From positions 378,385 through 442,384 of the forward strand of contig NZ_LMSD01000042.1 of NCBI RefSeq assembly GCF_001428045.1: 64,000 nucleotides of DNA. Reading direction: 5' to 3'. The first letter of the stretch is position 1. Each line of letters opens with the position of its first letter. Both the position numbers and the translations under genes were made by a program. The notes beneath the pieces were generated by a model. It worked only from the letters and a program-made list of their open reading frames with translations. It did not search any database and was not told the DNA's origin. Positions 15,924 through 24,366 of the stretch are shown in pieces. This DNA is from Paenibacillus sp. Soil750. GTDB taxonomy: Bacteria > Bacillota > Bacilli > Paenibacillales > NBRC-103111.

Positions 15924-16637
15924 TTACTTTGTAGTCTTCGGCTGCGTTTCTGCATATTTCTTCCCTTGACTTAACCCATACTTCGCTGCAATTCCAATCA
16001 ATTGGTTATACTCGTCTTCCGATAGCTTCTGCAGAATAATATCCTTGGCTTTCTTCTTTTCATCAACAGATAAACCATTACCAGCCATCTTCGCAAACAG
16101 TTGGAGATCCGACGCACTTAATTTCTTCAAAAGCACCGAAGTCACCGAAGCCTTCTCCTTGAGCGTGATCGAATCCTGGACCTCTTTTGCTTTCTCCGTC
16201 GTAATTTGGGCCTCATAGCCTGTCCCATTCTTCGACGTTGCTGGAGATGGTGTAGAAATCTGATCAACACTCTTAGAATCATTCGTCTTCTGAGTAGCTG
16301 AACTAGTAACTTGTTTCTCATTTGGCGTATCTAACGGAATCGTCGTCCCTTTCGGTTTAAGCGTAGCCGATGCATCATCTAGCTTATTCATAGTGGGATT
16401 AGTAGACTCCTTCGTTGCTGGTGTTGCGTTTGTTTTACTATTAACATCACTAACATCAGAAACTATTAAACTAGTCTCTTCATCAACCGCTTGACTGATC
16501 TCCAAAGGCATAGAGGGAATCATCGAATCCAGGAAATAAGACATAGCTATATTCATGCCAAAATACCCAATTACAAGCAGCAGAGCAGTACTACTTCCTA
16601 CCCATACTAGTCGCTTCGTCCACTTCTTTTTCTTCAT
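15924..16637 (-). CDS. Membrane-anchored protein, longer paralogue
   Basis: This 237-residue protein has a Lys-rich start and a membrane helix (STALLLVIGYFGMNIAMSYF). A long Ser/Thr/Lys/Asn linker (about 50-160) and a C-terminal helical domain related to the next gene follow (LSASDLQLFAKMAGNGLSVD, then a second similar helix pair LSEDEYNQLIGIAAKYG). The ATG at 16637 was chosen because GGTGA lies 5 nt upstream; a TTG at 16652 is possible. It is the first gene of the three-gene operon ending with the copper-amine-oxidase-N-like protein. Function unknown. Confidence 0.65.
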   Translation of the reverse strand: MKKKKWTKRLVWVGSSTALLLVIGYFGMNIAMSYFLDSMIPSMPLEISQAVDEETSLIVSDVSDVNSKTNATPATKESTNPTMNKLDDASATLKPKGTTIPLDTPNEKQVTSSATQKTNDSKSVDQISTPSPATSKNGTGYEAQITTEKAKEVQDSITLKEKASVTSVLLKKLSASDLQLFAKMAGNGLSVDEKKKAKDIILQKLSEDEYNQLIGIAAKYGLSQGKKYAETQPKTTK

Positions 16638-16720
16638 ATATTCACCAACCAAGTCACATAATAGATATGTTTATTATAAACTCTATGAGCCCAGAAGTCA
16701 CATATTGTCGCAGAAAACGC

Positions 16721-16746
16721 AAAAAAAATGCACCACGAAGTGCATT
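16721..16746 (-). terminator. Orphan minus-strand hairpin with T run
   Basis: On the minus strand AATGCAC-TTCGTG-type arms (AATGCAC / GTGCATT) are followed by seven or more T. No gene ends just upstream on that strand, so it may be a leader attenuator of the 16637 operon or stop read-through. Confidence 0.5.
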
Positions 16747-16803
16747 AGAACGCAAAAATAATCACCACACAAACCAGATGACAAATTTCGACATACTTTT
16801 CAA

Positions 16804-16832
16804 TTGAGAGCGGTTATATTAGAGAGTAATAT
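16804..16832 (+). promoter_or_regulatory. Promoter of the 47-aa ORF
   Basis: TTGAGA (16804-16809) and TAATAT (16827-16832) are separated by 17 bp, with a start codon about 20 bp downstream. This supports expression of the small plus-strand gene. Confidence 0.5.
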
Positions 16833-16851
16833 ACATCATACACGGGAGACG

Positions 16852-16995
16852 ATGCGCTTGCCTAATTACTATTTTACGGAAGTATGGACTCCATTGAAAC
16901 TACTAGGTATCAAGCTTTTCAAGGATGATGAAGGCGCAATTTGGATTAAATTCTGGGGGTTTAAACGCAGACGCTTCACCGACAGTCCAAAATAA
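16852..16995 (+). CDS. Small basic aromatic protein, 47 aa, unknown
   Basis: The protein starts MRLPNYYFTEVW and ends in a basic WGFKRRRF-type tail, with many Trp, Phe and Tyr residues. A sigma-A-like promoter at 16804-16832 and GGGAG at 16844-16848 precede it; the gap from GGGAG to the ATG is short (3 nt), so a TTG at 16858 is an alternative start. The longer frame beginning at 16804 starts inside the promoter and was rejected. I do not recognise the family. It faces away from the membrane-anchored operon. Confidence 0.5.
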   Translation: MRLPNYYFTEVWTPLKLLGIKLFKDDEGAIWIKFWGFKRRRFTDSPK

Positions 16996-17126
16996 CTGTT
17001 TGGTACAAGCAACGAATAATTTCATTATACTTGAGGATTCGACATTTGAAGAGGGACCAAAGTCATAGTCAGTAGTCCTATTTCTATCTTAAAACAATAC
17101 CCGCGGCGTCAAAAAGACAGTGAACG

Positions 17127-17151
17127 AAAAAAGCACCCTTTGGGGTGCTTT
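17127..17151 (-). terminator. Terminator of the riboswitch-controlled 42-aa ORF
   Basis: On the minus strand AAGCACCCC / GGGTGCTT arms are followed by six T residues, 3 nt after the TAG stop of the 42-aa ORF. Confidence 0.85.
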
Positions 17152-17153
17152 CA

Positions 17154-17282
17154 CTATGTATACAATTTCGTACGATGATAGCTAATTTTATTAAAAATCT
17201 TCGTTCGCTCAACATCACAGATGCAGCTATCCAGGATAACCTCATTAAATCTCAACCAAAAAGAATGCCAAAACTTATCCAT
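17154..17282 (-). CDS. 42-aa ORF downstream of a c-di-GMP riboswitch, unknown
   Basis: This ORF encodes a 42-residue protein starting MDKFWHSFWLRFNEVI and containing SCICDVERTK. It has no clear membrane helix. It starts with ATG at 17282 and has a strong ribosome site (GAGGAGGG at 17289-17296). A promoter, a c-di-GMP-I aptamer and a terminator frame it exactly, so it is a complete transcription unit. It is too short for the six-frame list. The protein family is unknown to me; the regulatory layout is the reason to believe it is a gene. Confidence 0.7.
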   Translation of the reverse strand: MDKFWHSFWLRFNEVILDSCICDVERTKIFNKISYHRTKLYT

Positions 17283-17319
17283 ATAATTCCCTCCTCGATT
17301 TCACATAAATCACTGGGAG

Positions 17320-17420
17320 GCACGATGATTCGGAAGCTGGCTGACATACTGGCATAACCAGCTTAGTCCCTATAGCTTTGCGTCACTGATTTTCATCAGC
17401 TTTGCCATTATCGTCCGATT
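17320..17420 (-). promoter_or_regulatory. c-di-GMP-I riboswitch (GEMM type)
   Basis: On the minus strand the sequence reads GGCAAA, then the CTGAT-GAAA-ATCAG stem with its GAAA tetraloop, then GACGCAAAGC, GGGACTAAG and a second stem with the receptor-like ATGTCAGCCAGC. This order and these strings match the GEMM-I motif, including the tetraloop contact. An outer 11-bp helix (17417-17427 with 17301-17311) closes the whole element and ends four bases before the ribosome site, so translational control is possible. Confidence 0.88.
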
Positions 17421-17442
17421 TATGTGATTGACTTATATACCT

Positions 17443-17470
17443 ATTGTAGCAAATCCATAGTTTGCAGCAA
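17443..17470 (-). promoter_or_regulatory. Promoter of the riboswitch transcript
   Basis: On the minus strand TTGCTG (17465-17470) and TACAAT (17443-17448) are 16 bp apart and lie just upstream of the c-di-GMP aptamer. Confidence 0.55.
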
Positions 17471-17552
17471 TGGTCAATTCGTCGTGATTTTTGGATTGTG
17501 GGAGGGGCGGAAGTACTAGGTTGTCATTATTTATACAATTAACAGAGATATT

Positions 17553-18581
17553 CTATTTCCCAATTTTATAATACTCTACGTACCAGTCCGCAAATCTCTG
17601 CAAACCATCTTCTATTGATGTCTTTGGCCTAAAACCAATAGCTTTCTCCAATAATTCTGTAGATGCATAAGTTGCTGGCACATCCCCAGGTTTTATAGGC
17701 TCATACACCTTATTAAATAATACCTCTTTATCCAGAGCTTTGCTTAAAGCTCGTTCCAAAGTTTCTATAAATGTCATAAGCTTTTCTGGGCTGCTATTCC
17801 CTATATTAAAGACCTTATGAGGTGCAGACTCTGCAGGAGGTTTTCCTAGTAATCGCTCGATTCCCGTTACGATGTCATCGATGAATGTAAAGTCACGGTA
17901 AAGGTCATTTTCAAAATCGCCATTATTAAATATCTTAATTGGCTCACCAGCAAAATACTTATCTGCGAATCCAAAATAAGCCATATCTGGTCGTCCCATA
18001 GGCCCATAAACCGTGAAGAACCGAAGTCCTGTAGCAGGTATCTTATACAAGTGGCTATATGTATGTGCCATTAATTCGTTTGTTTTTTTCGTAGACGCAT
18101 AGAGTGAAACTGGATGATCCACGAAATCTGTTTCTTCAAAAGGCACCTTCTTGTTTGCACCGTAAACAGAGCTGGAAGATGCATACACGAGGTGTTCCAC
18201 AGGAAATTCTCTACATGCTTCAAGAATATTATAAAAGCCGATAACATTACTTTGTATATACACATCTGGGTTTTCTATAGAATACCGAACTCCTGCTTGA
18301 GCTGCTAGATTTACGACTATATTCGGTTTGTACTCTTTAAAGATATTTGTAATCGTAGACTTTTCTGAAATATCGACTTTTATAAAATTAAAGTTCTCAT
18401 GCTGTTTTAGTAGCTCTAAACGAGTATTTTTAAGTTTCACATCGTAATAGTCATTTAGATTATCTAATCCAATCACAGTGCAACCCTGTTCTAAAAGCTT
18501 CCTAGATAAGAAATACCCGATAAATCCTGCCGCTCCTGTTATCAAATACACTTTACTAGGATCTAACGCTTTGTAATGCAA
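17553..18581 (-). CDS. NAD-dependent uronate 4-epimerase (UDP-glucuronate epimerase family)
   Basis: This extended short-chain dehydrogenase has 342 residues, the NAD motif TGAAGFIG (about 15-22) and the catalytic Y161xxxK165 (SLYASTK). Blocks such as LVYASSSSVYGANKKVPF and GPMGRPDMAYF are typical of UDP-glucuronate 4-epimerases of the CapI type, which make UDP-galacturonate. The UDP-glucose dehydrogenase gene just upstream, overlapping by 26 nt, supplies the substrate, which supports this choice. A TTG start with AAGGAG upstream is used. It is the last gene of the polysaccharide operon. Confidence 0.88.
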   Translation of the reverse strand: MHYKALDPSKVYLITGAAGFIGYFLSRKLLEQGCTVIGLDNLNDYYDVKLKNTRLELLKQHENFNFIKVDISEKSTITNIFKEYKPNIVVNLAAQAGVRYSIENPDVYIQSNVIGFYNILEACREFPVEHLVYASSSSVYGANKKVPFEETDFVDHPVSLYASTKKTNELMAHTYSHLYKIPATGLRFFTVYGPMGRPDMAYFGFADKYFAGEPIKIFNNGDFENDLYRDFTFIDDIVTGIERLLGKPPAESAPHKVFNIGNSSPEKLMTFIETLERALSKALDKEVLFNKVYEPIKPGDVPATYASTELLEKAIGFRPKTSIEDGLQRFADWYVEYYKIGK

Positions 18582-19932
18582 GGTTCTTCAACTCCTTTAT
18601 TTCTTCTCTCGATGCTGATGTACGTCCAATAGAATGATATTCCACTCTTGCATCTCTCATATCAGCTACATTAAAGATATTTCTTCCATCATAGACCAGT
18701 GGAGTTCTCATCAATTTTTCAAAAGTCTCAGGAGGGACTGCTTTGATATCTCCCCATTCAGTAAAAATAAAGCAGACATTTGCATCTTTTAACGCGTCAT
18801 CAATTTGTTCAACATATGTAATGCTTCCTTTATTAATCCTTCCTTCAGGATATGCACTTCTGAAATTCGTGCTTCCTATTGGGTCATAAGCATAGATCTC
18901 CGCTCCTTGCTCTAACAATAATGGCACGTTCTCAAGTGAAGCAGCTTCTCTTAAATCATCTGTGCCTGGCTTGAATGTTAGACCTAGAATTGCGACCTTT
19001 AGTCCATTAAAAGTAATTAGTCTCTTACTAGCTTTGTTAAATAGTACAGTCTTTTGCTCATTATTCACATCAATTGCAGCCTTCACAGTCCTTAGTTCAT
19101 ATCCATGTTGTCTTGCCATATATTCAAGCGCTTTTGTATCCTTCGGAAAACATGAACCACCGTAACCAATTCCTGCATTTAAGAATTTACTACCGATTCT
19201 TTCATCAAAACTCATGCCTTTTGCAACAGCTTGAATATCCGCTCCCACAAGCTCACAAAGATTGGCTATATCATTCATATAAGATATCTTAAGCGCAAGG
19301 AAGTCATTTGCTGCATATTTAATCATTTCTGCTGATCTTCTATTTACTGAAACAATTGGTAAATGAAAAGGTTCATATATCCCCTTCAGTTGTTCTTCAG
19401 CCCAATTGCTTTCAGTTCCAATAATAATCCTTTCAGCGTAGAGAGTATCGTGTACTGCAGATCCTTGAGCCAGGAACTCAGGGTTTGATGCTACTTCTAC
19501 TCTCACATCATTCACCAAAAAATCATTAATGAATTGTTCCACTTTATCATTTGTTCCGACTGGAACTGTAGATTTCACTACAACAAGACAATCTTTCACT
19601 ATCGTTTCAGCAATTTGTCTTGCAACAGTTGCAATATACGACAAATTAGCAGAACCATCAGGCTGCTCAGGTGTTCCTACTCCTATAAAAATTACGTCTG
19701 CCTCTTTATAAGCTGATCTGTAATCAGTAGTAAATTCAAGTCTTCCTGCAGCATAATTCTTCTGCATTAACGCTTCCAAGCCATCTTCATAAATTGGTGA
19801 GACACCTGATTTCATTAAGTTTACTTTATTTTCGTCGATATCAACGCAAGTTACATGGTGCCCAACCTCTGCGAAACACGCACCTGCTACTAAGCCGACG
19901 TATCCTGTTCCTGCTACTGCTATTTTAAACAT
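18556..19932 (-). CDS. UDP-glucose 6-dehydrogenase
   Basis: This 458-residue enzyme oxidises UDP-glucose to UDP-glucuronate with two NAD+. The N-terminal NAD motif is AGTGYVGLVAGACFA, and the catalytic Cys261 is in GYGGSCFPKDTKAL. The central KYAANDFLALKISYMNDIANLCE helix is intact. It resembles TuaD/Ugd. GGAGGGGG precedes the ATG. It feeds the epimerase encoded next and so gives the polymer an acidic sugar. Confidence 0.95.
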   Translation of the reverse strand: MFKIAVAGTGYVGLVAGACFAEVGHHVTCVDIDENKVNLMKSGVSPIYEDGLEALMQKNYAAGRLEFTTDYRSAYKEADVIFIGVGTPEQPDGSANLSYIATVARQIAETIVKDCLVVVKSTVPVGTNDKVEQFINDFLVNDVRVEVASNPEFLAQGSAVHDTLYAERIIIGTESNWAEEQLKGIYEPFHLPIVSVNRRSAEMIKYAANDFLALKISYMNDIANLCELVGADIQAVAKGMSFDERIGSKFLNAGIGYGGSCFPKDTKALEYMARQHGYELRTVKAAIDVNNEQKTVLFNKASKRLITFNGLKVAILGLTFKPGTDDLREAASLENVPLLLEQGAEIYAYDPIGSTNFRSAYPEGRINKGSITYVEQIDDALKDANVCFIFTEWGDIKAVPPETFEKLMRTPLVYDGRNIFNVADMRDARVEYHSIGRTSASREEIKELKNLALQSVRS

Positions 19933-19957
19933 CGCGTCCCCCTCCAGTCATTCTATC

Positions 19958-21085
19958 TTAGAGCCTTCCCCACACAACCCTATTCACATAATCTGTATAC
20001 GACAATATTACTCTTAGAACTTTATCCGATACATTTGGCATTCTATAATCCTCTACAAACCTAAGGGTTTTTTCGCGTTGCAATTCCAATATATTCAATC
20101 CTTGCAACACTCGCTCTTTTTTTAGTCCAACCAACATTACTGATGCTTCTTCCATTGCCTCCGGCCTTTCATGAGCCTGTCTTATATTAAGCGCTCTAAA
20201 TCCAAGAATTGATGATTCTTCACTAATAGTCCCACTATCACTTAGGACTGCTTTTGAATTGATTTGAAGTTTAATATAGTCATTAAAACCTAAAGGTTTC
20301 ATAATTTTAACTAATGAATTAAAAACTACCTCTTTTGAATTGATCATATTTCTTGTTCTTGGATGTGTGCTTACAATAACAGGAATTTCATATTTTTCTG
20401 CTATCGTATTTATAATATCAACTAAATCTAAAAAGTTTGCTTCTGAATTTATATTCTCTTCTCTGTGTGCAGATACTACAAAGTATTGACCTTTTTCGAG
20501 TTCCAATCTTTTTAAAACGCCTGAACTCTTTATATCATTTGTCCTAGAATTTATTACTTCAAACATTGGACTTCCAGTTTTAATAATTCTATCCGCTGGC
20601 AATCCCTCTCTTAACAAATATTCTCTTGCAATATCACTATACGTTAGATTGATATCTGCTAAATGATCCACTATTTTTCTATTTGTTTCCTCTGGTACTC
20701 TTTGATCAAAGCACCTATTTCCTGCTTCCATATGAAATATAGGAATTTGCCTTTTCTTTGCAGCTATCGCGCATAAACAGCTATTTGTATCCCCCAACAC
20801 TAAAAATGCATCAGGTTTTACTTCTTCCATGATTGGATCAATTCTAATTATTATATTCCCTATCGTTTCTATTGCAGTTGCATTTGCAGCATTAAGAAAA
20901 TAATCAGGTTTTTTTAAGTTGAAATCACTAAAAAACACTTCATTTAATTCATAATCATAATTTTGTCCTGTGTGTACAAGAATATGTTCAATTGCTTCAG
21001 ATTCTTGCAATTTATTAATAACAGCAGATAACCTAATAATCTCTGGTCTTGTACCCACAACAGTCATAACTTTTAATTTTTTCAT
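19958..21085 (-). CDS. Non-hydrolysing UDP-HexNAc 2-epimerase (CapG/FnlC-like)
   Basis: This 375-residue enzyme belongs to the GT-B-like UDP-GlcNAc 2-epimerase family: VVGTRPEIIRLSAVI at the N-terminus, HTGQNYD, GDTNSCLCAIAAKKRQIPIFHMEAGNR and SDSGTISEE. The LGDTNS and HMEAGNRCFD form is typical of the CapG/FnlC group, which makes the last step to UDP-N-acetyl-L-fucosamine. CapE- and CapF-like genes in the same operon support this. A plain WecB/MnaA role (UDP-ManNAc) is the alternative. AAGGAG precedes the ATG. Confidence 0.85.
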   Translation of the reverse strand: MKKLKVMTVVGTRPEIIRLSAVINKLQESEAIEHILVHTGQNYDYELNEVFFSDFNLKKPDYFLNAANATAIETIGNIIIRIDPIMEEVKPDAFLVLGDTNSCLCAIAAKKRQIPIFHMEAGNRCFDQRVPEETNRKIVDHLADINLTYSDIAREYLLREGLPADRIIKTGSPMFEVINSRTNDIKSSGVLKRLELEKGQYFVVSAHREENINSEANFLDLVDIINTIAEKYEIPVIVSTHPRTRNMINSKEVVFNSLVKIMKPLGFNDYIKLQINSKAVLSDSGTISEESSILGFRALNIRQAHERPEAMEEASVMLVGLKKERVLQGLNILELQREKTLRFVEDYRMPNVSDKVLRVILSYTDYVNRVVWGRL

Positions 21086-21097
21086 TAACTATTCTCC

Positions 21098-21637
21098 TTA
21101 ATTGGGATAATTATAATATTTTCTTAAGGCTCTATCCTTTTCTTTTCCTTTTAAGTGCCCTAGATGCAATGATTCCTTCTTTAGTTTTTCGAAATACTCA
21201 TTTGTACTTTTTATTACTCTAGCAGGATTTCCAACAACAACTGAATTTCCAGGAATATCTTTTGTTACAACCGAACAAGCTCCTATTACCACATTATTAC
21301 CAACAGTTACTCCTGGTAGAATAGTTGTATTATTTCCGATATATATATCATTACCTAAAGTAATTGGTTTCGTAATTTCTAAATCATGCTCATATTTTCT
21401 AAAAATTAATGTTCCCCCATCATGTGTTATAAAGGTTACATTATTTGTTAAATGAACATTTTCGCCTAAACTAATAATCCATGGTTCTGATCCCCAATGA
21501 ATATTACCGTATATGCTAAGATTACCCATTGTAAAATTAACACCTATTTTTTTAGCATATCTAACAGGGAATATTTTCTTGTATAAAAAAGAAAAGGGAA
21601 ACGTTAGAATTTTCATTATTTTTTTTATACTACTCAT
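21098..21637 (-). CDS. Hexapeptide-repeat acyltransferase
   Basis: This 179-residue left-handed beta-helix acetyltransferase has hexapeptide repeats between about 75 and 150 (ITLGNDIYIGNNTTILPGVT, VIGACSVVTKDIPGN). The closing GNPARVIK is characteristic of this family. A His in FITHDGG may be the catalytic base. It probably O-acetylates the polysaccharide or a precursor in the cytoplasm. GGGGAGGA precedes the ATG. The substrate cannot be told from sequence. Confidence 0.85.
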   Translation of the reverse strand: MSSIKKIMKILTFPFSFLYKKIFPVRYAKKIGVNFTMGNLSIYGNIHWGSEPWIISLGENVHLTNNVTFITHDGGTLIFRKYEHDLEITKPITLGNDIYIGNNTTILPGVTVGNNVVIGACSVVTKDIPGNSVVVGNPARVIKSTNEYFEKLKKESLHLGHLKGKEKDRALRKYYNYPN

Positions 21638-21792
21638 AGTAATCCTCCCCTACATAAATAATAATGTAACTCTAAGGTAAAGTAATAATAATATCACTCC
21701 AAATTAGCTCTAAAGTTATATATATTTCTTTATTTTTGCTTATTTATCTGCATAATAATATTTTCATTTCCAATATCTCATATAATTCTAAA

Positions 21793-23046
21793 CTATCTTT
21801 TTATTAAGTGTTTTCTTACAATACTTCTTATGATATTAATAAAATTTACATTAAAATCTTTTTTGAATTTCATCAGAAAAATTACCCCACAAATTGAATA
21901 AGATAAAACTGTAGATACTGCCGAACCTACTGTTCCCAAAACGGGTATCAAAAGTACATTACAAATAACGTTTAAAACAACCGATATTAACAATATTTTT
22001 ACCACTGAATTAGGTTTTCCATTTGATATATAAATTGGATGTATTAATTTGTATAAAATCATAGTGAATATACCTGAAAATAAAATTAATACTAAGTGAA
22101 ATGCATCTGCATACTCATTTCCATACATAAAAATTAAAAACTGTTTGCCAATAAAAACAAACACAATAATAATTAGAAAACATAGAAATATATTAAATAT
22201 TATTGAAACTACAATTTCATCTACATTATCCTTTTTTGCGGATCTGTTAAATAATATATCCTTAAACGCATCCGGTACAATCCATAACATATTAGCTAAT
22301 GTAACTGCAGTACCATATAGCCCAATAGCGTAATAATCTTTTGTCATCACATGTAAAATTAATATATCTATATTATAATTACAAAATATCAATAAGTTCA
22401 TTATCATAGATGGCATTCCTAGTCGTAAGACATCCTTAATTAACTCCTTTGATATTAAATTAATTGAAATAGAATATAATTTAAATTTATATACTATCAT
22501 CATAATAAAAAATAATTGATTAAAAATTACTATTATTAAAAGTGTATTCAAACTACTTTTTGCTAATAAAAATACAATGAACAATAATATTGTATATATT
22601 AAACTAGTAAAAATTTGTGTTTTATTTTTCTTAACTACATCTTCTACAATTGCCAATGATATTATTTGAGTTTCTACTATTGATACTATAGTTATAATTA
22701 ATTCATATTTAAAATTCACTTCAACAAAAGTAATTAAAGCCAAAAAAATTATTAAATATATAATAAACTGAAAAATAATTAATGCAAAAAACATATCCTT
22801 AACATTTTCTATATTTTTCCTTTTAAATGCTGGATAAATAGAACCAATTCCTAAGTTCAATATTAGCTGTAATAAATTTGCAATATTCAGCGTGGTAGTA
22901 TATTCTCCTCTCAACTCGACACCTAAATATCTATTAATTAATACTGAATTTATTACACCGATAGAAACTATTAGTAACTTTGTTAATATTGATGTATGGA
23001 ATAATCGAACTGTCTTATTGGATAACAAACCTTCAAAAATATTCAT
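21793..23046 (-). CDS. Polysaccharide flippase (Wzx/MOP superfamily)
   Basis: This 417-residue, very hydrophobic protein has about twelve membrane helices. The N-terminal pattern (LIVSIGVINSVLINRYLGVELRGEYTT) is that of Wzx-type flippases, which turn lipid-linked repeat units to the outer face of the membrane. It sits with a Wzy-like polymerase and a priming transferase, so a Wzx/Wzy-dependent pathway is likely. The gene is strongly AT-rich. AAGGAG precedes the ATG. Confidence 0.88.
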   Translation of the reverse strand: MNIFEGLLSNKTVRLFHTSILTKLLIVSIGVINSVLINRYLGVELRGEYTTTLNIANLLQLILNLGIGSIYPAFKRKNIENVKDMFFALIIFQFIIYLIIFLALITFVEVNFKYELIITIVSIVETQIISLAIVEDVVKKNKTQIFTSLIYTILLFIVFLLAKSSLNTLLIIVIFNQLFFIMMIVYKFKLYSISINLISKELIKDVLRLGMPSMIMNLLIFCNYNIDILILHVMTKDYYAIGLYGTAVTLANMLWIVPDAFKDILFNRSAKKDNVDEIVVSIIFNIFLCFLIIIVFVFIGKQFLIFMYGNEYADAFHLVLILFSGIFTMILYKLIHPIYISNGKPNSVVKILLISVVLNVICNVLLIPVLGTVGSAVSTVLSYSICGVIFLMKFKKDFNVNFINIIRSIVRKHLIKR

Positions 23047-23067
23047 TCCTTCTCCTTAGAAACTTAT

Positions 23068-24312
23068 TTATTCTAATATTTTACTATAAGCATCTAATAG
23101 AGCTTGCAAATTTCTTTTTGGATCGTGGGTTATCTCTGCATGTTTTTTTGCATTGATAGATAAATCATTCGCTAGTTCTTCTGACTCAAAGACCCTTTTA
23201 ATTTGCCATGCCAATAATTTCGGGTCATTGGCTCTGTAGAACAATACTTCATCTTCATCTTTTGCCATTTGTGATGCACCGCCTGTATATGAAGACACAC
23301 AAGGTACCCCCATTATCATCGCTTCCCCAAGCGTATTAGGGCTATTTTCAATTAAAGATGGTAAAACATAAGTATTACATTTAAGCAATCTATCTCTCAT
23401 ATTTATTTCATCTAGTTCTCCAGTAAAAATTATATATTTCTCTAACTTTAATTTTTTAATAAGACTTCGAATATAATAAGCATACCCTAATTTTTTTTTG
23501 AAATTTTTTCCGGAAATTGATTCATGAGAAATCCCTGCAACGTAAAGCTTTATCTCTTCATATTCAAACTTCAATAAATTGACAGCCTCTATTACAAAAT
23601 GGATACCTTTTAATGCTGCGTAACCATTGCCAACAAAAATACTATGTTTCTCACATTTTTCATAAACCCAATTTTGATTATAAAAAGACTTTCTTAAAAT
23701 TCTGTTACAACTAAAATATCCTACATCCTTATTAATCCAATATGAATGTGCTCTATCCCAATATGTTCTCCCCAATATATTCTTAGCATTTCTTATCGTA
23801 TCATGTTCAATCTGAATCCTTTTATTGAACAAAAAATGTTTTTTTAATAACATCACCCATGCACTTGATAGCTCAAAAAACTTACTAGAAAACAACATAT
23901 CAGAAATCGGTAACTGTCCATATTGATAAGGTTCATATCCACTTAATATTCCTTGTAATGAAACAACGTTTTTAATTCCACCAATTTTTGCAAACCTATT
24001 TTGTATTGAAAACTCAGTCCCTTCGATATGAATCAAATCAGGGTTAAATAGTTCAACTATCTTTTCACACGAATCAATAGAGACATCTTTATTACTCTTT
24101 ACCATTGGGATTATATAATAAGTTATTTCATCTATTTTTTCAGAAACTATATATTCAATATTTGCACACATTACAACTCCAATTTCGATATTTTCTTCGT
24201 TCTTTAGTTGATCTAACATCGTGGTTACCCAACCGCCAAAGTTACTTTTCTTACTCCCAATTAAATTAGCGACTTCAGGAAGTACCTGCGCTGTGACCCA
24301 TAATATTCTCAT
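23068..24312 (-). CDS. Glycosyltransferase, GT4-like
   Basis: This 414-residue GT-B enzyme has a C-terminal Glycos_transf_1-type half: VGNGYAALKGIHFVIEAV, FTGELDEINMRDRLLKCN, then PSLIENSPNTLGEAMIMGVP with the conserved E-x7-E donor-site pattern. The N-terminal half is divergent. The ATG at 24312 was chosen because GAGGAG lies 7 nt upstream; the longer frame begins at a TTG with no ribosome site. It adds one sugar of the repeat unit, of unknown identity. Confidence 0.87.
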   Translation of the reverse strand: MRILWVTAQVLPEVANLIGSKKSNFGGWVTTMLDQLKNEENIEIGVVMCANIEYIVSEKIDEITYYIIPMVKSNKDVSIDSCEKIVELFNPDLIHIEGTEFSIQNRFAKIGGIKNVVSLQGILSGYEPYQYGQLPISDMLFSSKFFELSSAWVMLLKKHFLFNKRIQIEHDTIRNAKNILGRTYWDRAHSYWINKDVGYFSCNRILRKSFYNQNWVYEKCEKHSIFVGNGYAALKGIHFVIEAVNLLKFEYEEIKLYVAGISHESISGKNFKKKLGYAYYIRSLIKKLKLEKYIIFTGELDEINMRDRLLKCNTYVLPSLIENSPNTLGEAMIMGVPCVSSYTGGASQMAKDEDEVLFYRANDPKLLAWQIKRVFESEELANDLSINAKKHAEITHDPKRNLQALLDAYSKILE

Positions 24313-24366
24313 ATCAAACTCCTCAATAATTTTAATCAAATTCAATTTACCATCATCCGGTTAATA

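Noticed and set aside
17145..17357. A plus-strand 70-aa ORF
   Set aside because: It runs across the minus-strand c-di-GMP aptamer, the 42-aa ORF and its terminator region, and has no ribosome site.
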